64,000 bases of DNA, from the NCBI GenBank assembly GCA_947652605.1, contig OX393577.1, forward strand, positions 52,848,108 to 52,912,107. The letters run 5' to 3'. The translations under genes were made by a program, and so were the position numbers. The notes under the pieces were generated by a model that was not told the origin of the DNA, did not search any database, and saw only the letters and a program-made list of their open reading frames with translations. This document shows, piece after piece, positions 1 through 10,524 of the stretch. Position 1 is the first letter of the stretch. Every line of letters begins with the position of its first letter. The DNA comes from Elmis aenea. Lineage: Eukaryota > Arthropoda > Insecta > Coleoptera > Elmidae.

Positions 1-700
1 TTGAACAACTTTAAATTTTATCCTCCTCATTATCTCAAGAACACACACCGTAGCTAACTCATGGAAGTGAATGTTAAAAGCAAACAATTTAGTTGCTTGT
101 GTGCTTGAATCTATGAAACTCCTGATTTAGTTTTGGGTATGTTCACTACCAGAGGCTGATATTTGGTGTAAATTTGTGTATCTGTAGTGTATCTGTAGTG
201 TATCTGTAGTGAGTGCGTATGTGTAAGTGAAGTTGGAGTGCAGCCTCACACCCCTGATTAGGCTTAAGTGTTGGTAACTTGTAACAGTGTAAGTGTTGTG
301 TAAGTTGTTCGTTAGTTTACTACCTGGAGTGCAGCCTCACACTCCTAATTAAGCTTTAGGAGTAGTAACCGAAGAAAGGTAGAAAATGGTAGTTAAATTA
401 CGATTTTAACTGTACTGATTTATTAAAATTAAAAATACATAAAAATATTCCTAACGGAAATCAAGATTGGTTTGTTACCTTACCTTGCAATTTACTAATT
501 GTGAATCGACAGTTTACATCGACTTGCACATGTAGCCAATTGCAAAGTAAGGTGTTTTTGGCACGCGTGTTCGCTACAGGAAATGAAATAAATATAAGAT
601 GTTAAATTAAGTAATATAAGATATTAAAATGTTTAAAATTGAAATATTAAAAAAATAAATAAAAATGTTCAGGTATTCTGAACAGCGTATGTGCGCCATT
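1..700. repeat. Interspersed repeat family also present at 42.7-43.1 kb
   Basis: The phrase GTGCAGCCTCACACCCCT occurs near 239 and, slightly changed, near 330, and recurs near 42729. From about 410 to 690 the sequence matches 42830-43100 in the same order: an ATTCCTA-(a/g)CGG block, a CATCGACTTGCA block, GCTACAGGAAATGAAAT, and AAAATGTTCAGGTATTCTGA. The same block is inverted at 41025-41250. A short tandem TGTATCTGTAG occurs at 178-210. No coding potential is evident. This is a dispersed repeat of unknown class; it could be the body of a MITE or an LTR fragment, but no terminal repeats were fixed. Confidence 0.7.
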
Positions 701-1965
701 CGTGAATAAAATTGTTGCAGAATTGATTAATTGCATCAGATGTTTTTCTCCAATCGAAATAAATAAGTCCGTGAACAAGAAAGGAACCGGAATTCGAAAG
801 TGTTGTCCTGTCATAACAATATCATCATCCATTTAGTTTTGAAACTGACAGTTCCAGTTCCAACACACACAAAATTATGGAGATGGTTAAAACAACAATT
901 TACTTTTTGCACATACACATGGGAATGAAATTGAAATGTTTCAAACAAGACTTTCGTTTTACACGCGCTCCGAAAATTCCTAATTAACTTATTTCATATG
1001 TATACGGCTCATATAAACTTTTATATGAATATGTGATGCATCATTTTTATGTCGAAATGCTTTTATTTATTTAACGGGACACGTTTGATCGAAACGCTAT
1101 ATTTCTCTTTACGGTTTTATCCTCCACTCAGATGTTTTTATCAAATTACGCGACACGATGTTGGTATCACTGTCGACCAAAATACAAGATAGATTAATGT
1201 ATAGTTAAGTAAAAGTTATGGCCAGAAAGACCAACCCGACAGCAGTAAATTTTCCAGGAGTGCTTCCGTCCATCACTCAGATGTTAGAGAACTTGTAGCG
1301 CTGAAAGCAACGTTTTTTATGTACAGTTCCATTAACTTTCATTTTTAAATGCGAGTTTTTTCCCACCAGTTGCTCTAATTACTTGGCTTAAGCGATAAGC
1401 TCCCAAGAATCTCTGATATAACAAATAAGGTACAATTATTTATTCACCGATTTTTTTTGCTGATATAAGTAGCCTGTGATTGGAATAAAACAAATATACA
1501 TAAAAACATTTGATAATTTTTTGATATAAACACCTGAAAGTTTTGGGTAAAATCTAATTTAAAACGTGATCATGTATAAGTTGGAGTAGCGGGTAATGAT
1601 AAAATAGTTAATGAACAAATCATAACAGTTTATAGGTTTTTTTGTTTAAAATATTTTACTACCAGTCAATTAATCTAATCCGACTATTAGTGATTGGTCT
1701 AAACTGATTTTAATAATCAAGAAATTCTGAGTAACCATTAAATAATTGAAAGTCCAAAAATATGCAAAAATGCCAAATTTGAAAATGTAGGCTTTGAAGA
1801 CATGTAAATGAGCCAAAAATTGCGTTACCATTTAAAATTAAAATAAGTTTTTGCTGTTATATTATATTTCGCAAATTTTTGTTTAGATCCTTAACCTTGG
1901 GAGATACATAATAGAAAACTTCACGACAAAACAACGTGTGAAATTTATTAAATATTACTTTTAAC
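700..1965. other. AT-rich DNA, no gene seen
   Basis: No open frame with recognisable protein similarity, no RNA gene and no clear repeat structure were seen here. Treat as intergenic or intronic DNA. Confidence 0.5.
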
Positions 1966-1973
1966 ATCAGCGC

Positions 1974-2330
1974 CAGTGGCGTACGCAAGGGGGATTAGGG
2001 AGATAAATTTCCCCGAAAGTTTGAAGATAACTAAAATTATAATTACCGCATTTCAAAATTGCGCGACAGACTGCTTTTCCATACATATAAAATATATTAT
2101 GTTCGTATATTTTACGTTAGACCTTGAAAATTTAACGAAAAAAGTGTTTATGTGGCTGCTGCCTCTCTGGACCCCCGCAACTTTCTTACGACTGACATTT
2201 TGTGTCTAGCCCCGATAGATCCTTTTTAATTGCACCATTACAAATTACAATGCCCTGTTTAAGATTAGTCAATATTATTTTTGCAAATTAAAACAATCTC
2301 CCGTGAAATATTTTTCTGCGTACGCCACTG
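1974..2330. mobile_element. hAT-type MITE, 357 bp, with 8-bp target duplication
   Basis: The ends are terminal inverted repeats sharing CAGTGGCGTACGCA. The element is flanked by identical 8-bp direct repeats ATCAGCGC at 1966-1973 and 2331-2338. An 8-bp duplication with CAG-type ends is the hallmark of hAT transposons. The interior has no transposase domain; its 77-codon frame looks fortuitous. It is therefore a non-autonomous element that would need a hAT transposase from elsewhere. The CAGTGGCG end resembles that of the hAT element at 36484-37652 (CAGCGGCGTGCGG / CAGTGGCGTGCGG), so the two may belong to related lineages. Confidence 0.9.
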
Positions 2331-2365
2331 ATCAGCGCTCCATTGTTTTAGCTCAGAGCACATAC

Positions 2366-2700
2366 AGGGTGTTTGAAATTCAAGGCTATGCATGGGGATC
2401 TCGCTTATTATAATAGCTACAGTATAGGTTTCAATTTAGCAAAGTTGCTAAATTCCGTGCTCAATAATAATCCAAAGCGAAATTGAAAATATCTCCAACG
2501 GCATCCGAGAAAATTAGGAAAAACCGGAAAATACGATTTTTGAAAGTTGTCTATAACGCCTTTGGAGTATAAAATATTTCAAATGTGTAAAAACGACTTT
2601 TTAAGTTGGAGCGGATCACAAATTTTTTCTAGGTCGATTCGTTTTTGTTTTATGACAACAAACTTTATTTTTGCTTATGGGCGCAATTTTTGCTATTTAC
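2366..2700. repeat. Single end of a CAGGGTGT foldback-type element
   Basis: TACAGGGTGTTTGAAATTC followed by ATGGGGATCTCGCTTATTAT resembles the left ends of the TA-flanked elements elsewhere in the window, especially that at 59278. No matching inverted end was found downstream, so this is a solo or eroded end. The boundary at 2700 is approximate. Confidence 0.5.
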
Positions 2701-4130
2701 AAAATCAAAACGATTTATTTTCCTGAAATTCATTGATGTGATACATGGCATTTTACTTCTTTATTCATTGTCAATTTTAATAATACGTTTAAAAAAATAA
2801 TCACTATAGATCATTTAGGCCGGTCGTTGTAGTTTATGTTGTTTCCATGGCAACCAATCAACAAGCCAAAAGTTTTGAAAGCCTATTACTTGTCACATTA
2901 ATAAATTAATAAAAATGAAACTTTAATAACGAATAAAAACGCGATATGCATTCTCAGTGAATTAAAATAATTGACCAATTTCTTGTAGTACAATTCGTCA
3001 TAATATAGAACCACATTCAGATCTTTACCTAATGACACTTAAGCGATAATCGTTTTCCAGCCAACAGTAAAGCTGGCGTCCTTATATTACACTATTACAC
3101 AAAGTTTCAAAACGAATTTCACTGTGACCTTCTGCATTTTAATTATTCATAATAAGAATTGATGTTGTGGGACATTTCCCGGTTGCGCAAAATAGGTTAG
3201 AAAGGATAACCATGTACATAGAAATAGAATATTTAGGGCACTAAATAGCGGGATACATTTCAGTATTAAACTTATATTAGCCTCTAGTTGAAGCAAAAGG
3301 GTCCACTGAGGCAACAACAAGGGCGTATCTCTAAAATGGAATAGGAAATCTACTTTTCAATGACTAAAAATTTGTAATATTGCAATAATTGTTATGTTAC
3401 AGCCTACAATTTTAAATGGACCTAAAGGTAATAACAAACTGCTAAAACTGCAATAAAAATAGTAAAAAGCAACAAAGTCAACTAACATGAGCCAATTTAC
3501 TTAAGTATAAGTAACTAGACTTCGAATTAATGTTCACACTCAAACAAATTTTATTGAAGTCCGTAGATATTTAAAATGGAGTCACAATTGGCGCGGGCTG
3601 GAATTGTTTCAACAACGATCAAAATTGTAAACGATTATTAATTTTCTTTTGAAGAAATTCTTAAACATCAATAATATTAATAACAAAGAAAAAGTTGGAA
3701 GATTCTCTACCTCACTTGTAACTTGAAAGAAACTTGGAAGGATATTTTAAGTCAACAAAATAAGAGGTTAACGTGGTAAAGTGCTTTCAAGTTACTTAAA
3801 TTTAAGTGGCTTGACTTAAGAACTGAAGTAACTAAACACTAAACTAATAAAAACGAAGCTTTAGATTAGTAAAATTGTTAGCAGGTGTTTACTGCTTATT
3901 GTTAGAAATGTTTGTATTTTAGGCATGTTTTGAGATATTAAACCTTTTTTGATTCTCAGCACGTTTTGTCTTCTGATAACGCTGAACGGATCTAAATGAA
4001 ATTTTATAGATAGGTATGGATTTGTATTTTTTAAAGTTAATACTAAAGTGATAGAGAAATGTGGGATAAAATCACAAATTATAAATGTAATCGACAATTG
4101 GTAGAATTGCAGTACAAGTAGGGTGAGAAT
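2700..4130. other. AT-rich DNA, no gene seen
   Basis: No recognisable coding or RNA feature. The stretch is AT-rich with simple oligo-A/T tracts; short frames, such as the minus-strand one near 3861-4097, show no recognisable domain. Confidence 0.5.
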
Positions 4131-4137
4131 GGGACAA

Positions 4138-4530
4138 AGATATTCAGACGATTTTATAGTTAATAAAGAATTCAGAGAAGGATGTAACCTATCCCCTACC
4201 TACAATGTTTAAGTTATTCATGAACAGCATTAAGAAAGTAAAGAAAACACCCATAGAGATAAAAATTGGTAACGAAAATATATACAGCTTACTTTTTTCA
4301 AATGATCGATACCTACGGGTAGCAGAAGACGCGGACGACATAAACTATATGTTTAGAAAAATTAAAATATGAAAAGTGGGGTTTAGAAATAAACCATGAC
4401 TCAATACAGGGTAATAGGTGAAGCAGGACACAGCCTAAAAGTGGAGATCGAGAAAATAGTTCTGACAAACGAGTATAAATACATGAAAGTTATCACAACG
4501 TCAAACGGAAAAGACGAAAATTAGATAATG
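4138..4530 (+). pseudogene. RTE-like LINE reverse transcriptase fragment, decayed
   Basis: Conceptual translation in shifting plus-strand frames follows the reverse-transcriptase palm of arthropod endonuclease/reverse-transcriptase LINEs. One sees KEFREGCNLSP (family: glRQGCsLSP), then LLFSND in place of the catalytic FADD motif, then VAEDADDINYMFRK, then KSGV for the KWGLEIN motif, and finally VEIEKIVLTNEYKYMKVI for the segment leading to KYKYLGV. Several stops and frameshifts break it, and the first Asp of the active-site pair reads Asn, so it is not functional. The upstream endonuclease and downstream C-terminus are absent. A hAT element lies just downstream, from 4596. Assignment to an RTE-like clade is by motif recall. 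Confidence 0.7.
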
Positions 4531-4595
4531 AAATTTTAGAATTGAATATGTCAAAAACTATTGAACGTATATAATTCGATAAGATATGTAAAAAG

Positions 4596-5868
4596 CAGGG
4601 ATGGGGAGTCTGCAGAAAATAACCGACCCCCTTCTCCTGAGTCGGTATTTTTTAAAACCGACTTCGGCTCATTTCATTAAAGAAAACGTAATTAGCAACC
4701 TTCACTACAGTGAAAGCCGGTTATATATTTGTTCGTTTCTAAGTGATTTTATAATGGCGAACAGAGTTTATTTTCGTATGAGAAAATATAAAAACAAGAC
4801 ATTTTTTTAAATAAAAATATAAAAATTTTAAACAATTCGGTTATACCGCGGTTATCGTATAACGCGGGTTTCCGAGGTTGTATCCGACCCGCGTTATAAG
4901 CGACTTCTATGATATTTGGTAATATAATACTATAATCGTATGCTAGGACTAGTAAATGTTAAATAAGAAAGATGAACTTATAATTTTATAACCATGCAAA
5001 GTTTAATGTGAAAAATATATTGTCAAAGATACATATTTTTAACGAATCACATTTCTGCTTATATTTGCCGTAAAATCTGGCGTACGTTACTCCCAAAATT
5101 TTCTAGTAAAATGGATATTTGTTTATAACACGCACTATAACTTTTCAACATTTTGTGTTATGAAACATTTCTTAAAAAACTGAAAGAATAGTAACAAACA
5201 GTAATAGGTACGCAATAAATAAAATAAAACACATTTAATTTTGCTCCATCTTTACACTTAAAAATGATAGTTTATTTTCGATATAAAAAAATGTGTTTTT
5301 TGTACTTGCGTCTTATACGCACAATTAAGCAAAAATTGTGCTCAATATACATGAGATTTTCGATAATCTTATAAATCGGAAATAATATTAAAATATTTGG
5401 GACAAGATAGCCTTCACTACCACGCAAATAGGTACCAATTTACAAAACTTATCTGCAAAACACCCCTCGTTAAACTTTGACTTTGTAACTATCAATTTCT
5501 TATTTACTAGGGTTAATTAAACAGAACAAAATAAATTATTAGAAAACTTTTAACATCAGAACCATGTTTCTACATACCTTGACCTTAAAAACCAAAATAA
5601 AGGCACTATCGGCTTTTGAAAACTTTCAAATGTCAACACAGGGTAATATTTGGTGAGCTACAAAACTAATCCTACCGTGTATCACACGAATAATTCGTTT
5701 CGTATTCTTGCGTTGTCTATAAATCTTATACAGTCAAGTTTTTTGTTTTTGTTTTAAATTTTTTATTCTGTTGTCATTCTCGAAAAAAACTAAATCAAAA
5801 AAGAGTTGGTAGTCGGTAGTTTTTCCGAATCCCGACTCCTCAACAAAAACTCCGACTGCCCATCCGTG
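4596..5868. mobile_element. hAT element, 1273 bp, non-autonomous, 8-bp duplication
   Basis: The left end CAGGGATGGGGAGTC and the reverse-complemented right end CACGGATGGGCAGTC form the terminal inverted repeat. Direct repeats GTAAAAAG at 4588-4595 and 5869-5876 are a perfect 8-bp duplication, as hAT transposases make. The subterminal region carries ACCGACT / AGTCGG motifs near both ends (for example 4622-4665 and 5806-5855), which could be transposase-binding repeats. No transposase domain is seen inside. The element sits beside a LINE fossil. Confidence 0.88.
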
Positions 5869-5992
5869 GTAAAAAGGATTTGAAAACCCTCAAATATTTT
5901 GTAGAAATTATCAAAGTTTTATCTGTTTAAATAAATAAGTGACAGGAGTGAGGAGTACTAACTAGGACACTCTGTATAATTGCATCATGTTA

Positions 5993-7264
5993 CGAGGCAC
6001 GTCCAGAAAGTAAGTGTACTAGATTTTTGTAGGTTTTAACAAATTTATTTAAAAAAAAACTTTAACATGGTTACATCAGAACATATGTGAACTATTTTTT
6101 CACGTAGTCGCCGTCCCTTTCGATGCACGTAGTGAGACGAGGGATCAATTTTTTTATGCCTTGGTCAAAGAACTCTGCCGCCACCTCCTTTGCCCACTTG
6201 TTCACCCCCCCTTCACTTCCTCGTCAGTTGAAATTTTTTTCCCACCCATGTGCATCTTCAGGGAGGTGAACAGATGATAATCTGAAGGCGGCAGGTCAGG
6301 GGAATGCGCGGGGTGGTTCAAAACATCCCATCCGAACGACTTCAAAAGTTGCTTTGTTGCGTTGGCCGTGTGGGGTCTGGCATTGTGCAGAAGGCAGACT
6401 CCCTTCTGCAGCAGTCCCCTCCTCTTGTTCTGAATTGCCCTTCTCAATTTTTTTAAGGTCTCACAATACCTAGAAGCATTGATAGTTTCACCCTGAGGTA
6501 AAAATTCAATCAAAATGATCCCTTTGTGGTCCCAGGGTGATGAGGTGTGACGCCATTGGGAGGACTGTCTCTTGGTTTCAGGGGTATAGTGGGCAACCCA
6601 AGTTTCGTCCCCTGTAACAATAGAGTGCAGAAAATCATCACTTTCAAGTTCATACCGCTGCAAAAACTCTTTGGAGGTTGCCACTCGATTCAATTTGTGC
6701 TGCTCTGTCAGCTGTTTTGGGACCCACCTTGCACACAGTTTATGAAATCCGAGTGTTTCTGTGATTGTTTCGTGCAGCAGAGATCTGGAGATTTGTGGAA
6801 ACATCACCGAAAGTTCATCCAATGTCAATCTGCGGTCGCCACGAACAGCTTCCTCAATTTTTACAACAAGCGAATCAGTCAAAATCGACGGTCTTCCACT
6901 CCTATGCTCGTCGTGCACATCAGTACGACCGTTTTTAAATTCACGACACCATTTAAAGACACTCGTACGATTTATAACTCCTTCGCCATAAACCGATTTG
7001 ATCTCGTTAAAAACTTCAGACGGATATTTTCCCTTCACAACGAGATAACGGATAACGCTGCGAATCTCGCACTTGGCGGCAGATTTTATCGACATCGTTC
7101 ACGGGAAACGTTGCTGTGACCACAGTTTTGCTCGTACTGAAGCGTTCTTGGGCTCGTTGAAAACGGGAAGAGCTAAGCTACACGGCAGTGTGACCAACAT
7201 AGCAAAACAAAATCTCTCTCTGCCCGTGTGGGCCCTAGTACACTTACTTTCTGGACGTGCCTCG
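5993..7264 (-). mobile_element. Mariner transposon with perfect 30-bp terminal inverted repeats
   Basis: The ends match as perfect inverted repeats over 30 bp (5993-6022 and 7235-7264), beginning CGAGGCACGTCCAGAA, and the element is flanked by TA at 5991-5992 and 7265-7266, the mariner target duplication. At 1272 bp it has the usual length of a full mariner. One gene on the minus strand fills the inside. Perfect ends suggest a fairly recent insertion, yet the transposase is damaged (see next entry), so it could only move with transposase supplied in trans. Confidence 0.95.
6092..7095 (-). pseudogene. Mariner transposase (DD34D), frameshifted and lacking the second catalytic Asp
   Basis: Transposases of this family cut and paste the element through a DD34D catalytic triad. 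The minus-strand frame from Met at 7095 runs 297 codons to 6202. An N-terminal helix-turn-helix part (EIRSVIRYLVVKGKYPSEVF; SGRPS linker) is followed by the catalytic domain with TGDETWVAHYTPETKRQS (first Asp) and SPDLPPSDYHLF (third Asp). The second Asp normally lies in HDNARPH, but this copy reads LLHNARPH: one codon is missing near 6383, removing the catalytic residue. The frame then ends early at a run of seven C (6205-6211, plus strand). In another frame the usual C-terminus continues (KWAKEVAAEFFDQGIKKLIP) to a stop at 6092-6094. Two independent lesions make this copy inactive. Confidence 0.93.
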
Positions 7265-7266
7265 TA

Positions 7267-8855
7267 CACCAAAATTCACGAAAATAATTTCTAGGGCAGA
7301 GACCAGTTCATAATATGCTTACTGTTGAATTTAAAGGTACACAATTTTCTTGAAATATATTGTTTAATTGTTTGTATTTTTGAAATCTTTATTTACTTGA
7401 CTTGAACGCCGAATGCAAAAACTTTTGTAACCTATAGTAGATCAATAAATGCAATAAAAATAAATAATATATCGCAGTACCCTGTCCTTGTCGGTTGTTT
7501 TTTCTAAGACGACATCTTAAACAAAGATTCGTGGGTGAGAATACAATAAATAATGTAAATATATTAAAAAATTACCTCTTATTGGTTGTATTACTAAAAT
7601 AATTAACGCCAACGATACAACTGTCAAGTACAGAACAAATGTAATAAGCTGTTATAATCAATAAAATAAGTTTATTTTTCCACAACAATACCACATAATT
7701 TGTGACAATGATATAAGTCAATTACAAAACCTATTAATTTATTTTGAGTATAGTTGGCTGCACCAGAGTTTTCACATGCCAAAACAATTGCGCCAACTTG
7801 TCGCTGGACTGACCTAGATCCCTATTAAAACATTATTAAAAATGACAAATTTCTTCAACAGCGTTTTTTGTTACAAAACGGACTAAAAGTAAGTATAGAA
7901 CTTATTAAATATTATTAAAAAAACAAAATTTAAGAGCCTACTTTTTTCATCAGCTACTTATTATTTAAGTATTCACTTCAAAATTGTTTTGTGCCAAAAA
8001 TAATTACACTACGCCACTGCTCCATTTATGTCTAGATGTACTAAAAACGAGCCATGAATATTCATACTGTTGTTGGCTGTCCGTTAAGGCTCATGGGGCA
8101 CCTCGCCATTTATAAATAATCAAAGTTCACTCAAATTTCTAGACTACAGCGAAGTTACAAACTGTTGTAAAACGAGTGCGCAATTTGCCGAAATATCGCA
8201 AAACGGGCGTTGTGTAATCCAAAGTCAGATAAATAAACACGGACCGACGTATAGTTTACTGCTGCCTTGTGTATACGTAAAACCAGTGGCTGAAGTACAC
8301 ACCTGCGGTCGCATCGACCACTAAATGTTATAGTTTATATCCCATATTTATCTATGCATTTACTATTTACCACATAAATTTGCATAACTTCCAGAACTTA
8401 ATTATCAAAGTAGTATAGTAGGTCGTAAGTCGGTAAGCTTTAGGGCAATCAACGGGTAAGTGCAGATTAGGACACGGTTATACAGAATTAATTTTAATGT
8501 CGATGAATAAAGAAAACATGTGCACATACAGACAGCGAAGCAACAGTTGGTTAGAGCTAAAAACGAATAAAAATGAAGCAGTAGCCACTTGTTCGTGTAA
8601 TTACAGTTAACACCGGTTAAGGCTTTATTTACATGGTTTCACGGATATAATAAATAAAGCTCGACAAAATAATATGCACACAAAAGATTTTAAAATTTGT
8701 GATGACTAAAAAACTATTTAAAATATTAAATTCGCTGGAAACAAGATACCCCTATTCTACAATGTATCCTTCTTTGAAAACAATGATTTTTTACATTTTT
8801 CTATTAAAATAAACTACGTTTAAAATTTACAAATCGTACTTATTACGCGATTATA
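7267..8855. other. AT-rich DNA, no gene seen
   Basis: No recognisable protein, RNA gene or element with paired ends. An isolated TACGCCACTG near 8012 resembles a hAT right end but has no partner. Confidence 0.5.
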
Positions 8856-9054
8856 CCGGGTGATTTAATTCGATTGTAGCATTCCTACAACTTTGGTATT
8901 TTAAGAGAAAACCCCTATAAACATTTTATTTTTGTAAATCGCAAAATATTCTCTATACAATGATGTTAAAATATTTTTTCTTCTCATGTATATGAAAGTT
9001 GTCATTTTCTCACTGCCTACCCTACATGAAAGTTTTACTTTCGTCTCTAGTGGC

Positions 9055-9290
9055 GAAAATAATGTCAATGTCAGTGTCAATGTCAAAATCAAATTGTAAA
9101 ATTTACGATTTTTTTTAAGCTTAAGCTCATAATTAATCAAAATTGTGTTAATATTCTTGACAAATAATTTAATTTTAATGTAGAATTTTACATAAAAGCC
9201 TAAGAATGGTAAAAAAATTAATATTAAATATATTTCGTTTACAGGTTATAATTTTATTTATGTCAATGTCAGTGTGGTGGTGTCGCTATG
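9055..9290. repeat. Short clustered GTCAAT/GTCAGT direct repeats
   Basis: The hexamer-like unit (A)TGTCA(A/G) repeats in tandem at 9061-9085 and again near 9260-9275. These are low-complexity direct repeats of unknown role; the antisense frame here reads LTLTLTL and is an artefact of the repeat. Confidence 0.6.
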
Positions 9291-9421
9291 GAAATGAAAT
9301 GGTTAATTAAAACTTTATACGTAATAATTGTCATTTAGTTAGTTTACATTAATTTTCGTTCAATAATATGATTTTAAATTCGGAAAAAATAGCATTTACG
9401 GCTCGAGTTGAAATCAATTTT

Positions 9422-9476
9422 TTCGTGAGGTGAGATTTGTTCAAGAGCCGCTCGTGAACAAATCTCACCTCACGAA
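9422..9476. repeat. Perfect 22-bp-stem hairpin
   Basis: Bases 9422-9443 and 9455-9476 are exact reverse complements (stem beginning TTCGTGAGGTGAGATTTG) with an 11-base loop. It is GC-richer than its surroundings and stands alone, with no element ends recognised around it. It may be the core of a decayed MITE, or a precursor-like transcript hairpin; nothing in the sequence decides this. Confidence 0.85.
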
Positions 9477-9499
9477 CAAAACTGGACTTTTATATCTTG

Positions 9500-10195
9500 T
9501 TGTAAAATATACTATTTTCTACTAACGATAATCAACTTTTTCTTTGAAATGACATTATTTTGATGAAAAATTTAATTTAAAATTTAATCATCCATTCAAA
9601 AAATTAAGATTTATCTCAAAAATTAAGAAAAATGATTTTGAAAATTATTTAGTACTGCTCACAAATTCTTTGTAATCTTTGCATCTGACAAGACAAACAT
9701 GATCGCTTTATAAATCGAGTTTTTATAACCTGCATAATTGTTTTTAAATTATTGTTGACGAAAAACATGTGGTGAGTATTAAATTGAATTGCTTCTGTGA
9801 GTGTGTATTCCAGGCGTTACATACAAAGGACAACTGTGCTTGAAGACGTGGACAAATGTTTATTTATTTTTTTAATGCTTCATTAGATTCAGAATTAAAT
9901 TCTCTATCAAAATGTAATAAAAAAGTACCTATACTGTGTAATTGAAAATAAAGTCGATTATTGCCGGTTAAATGTATTTCATTGTATATGATATAAGATA
10001 AAGTATAGGGAATTTTCTGCGATTTGCAAAAATATAAGGTTTGTAGAAGTGTCCTCTTAAAATAATAAAGTTATAGGGTTGCGACAGTCAAACTGAATCT
10101 CCTGGTACATAGTTTATTGTAATACAAAAAGCCCATAAAGTTCCTACCTATTTTCATGATATAATACTTATTTAATTATTGTTTATGGGGTCTTT
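9500..10195. other. AT-rich DNA, no gene seen
   Basis: No supported feature, apart from a segment near 9860-9920 (CAGAATTAAATTCTCTATCAAAATGT) that resembles the dispersed unit at 48.1 kb. Confidence 0.45.
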
Positions 10196-10295
10196 TAGTA
10201 TCGGGACATGGGAACGAACATGTAGCAGCAGTAATTTGCCCAATTCGGGAATTAAATGCAATAAAAAAAAAAACGTTGGAGGGACTATTTATAAA

Positions 10296-10400
10296 TCAGG
10301 GCTAAAAGGTCAAATTGGACAAATTAAAACGAAGAGGATCTGTGAATGATAAAGCAACACCTGCACGACAGCATACCGAATTATCACCAAGGAGCGTCAA
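10296..10400 (+). pseudogene. Possible Tc1/mariner transposase N-terminal scrap
   Basis: One plus-strand frame reads KLDKLKRRGSVNDKATPARQ, which resembles the linker after the first helix-turn-helix of Tc1/mariner transposases (..RTGSVnDkpRsGRP..). About 100 bp downstream the sequence ends GACACCCTGTATAG (10499-10512), a typical right end of the CAGGGTG elements in this window. The open frame is too short for certainty; it may be a decayed internal part of such an element. Confidence 0.35.
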
Positions 10401-10524
10401 GCATCAAACAGACTTGACCTACCAAGGTCGGCAGTAAATAAGTTAGATGTTAGAGTAGGTTTACAAAACAAAAACTATCACACATTTGTACTTCATAGAC
10501 ACCCTGTATAGTACCTGTTGAAAA

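Noticed and set aside
6547..7294. Plus-strand frames over the mariner element
   Set aside because: They are antisense to the clearly identified mariner transposase and have no similarity of their own.
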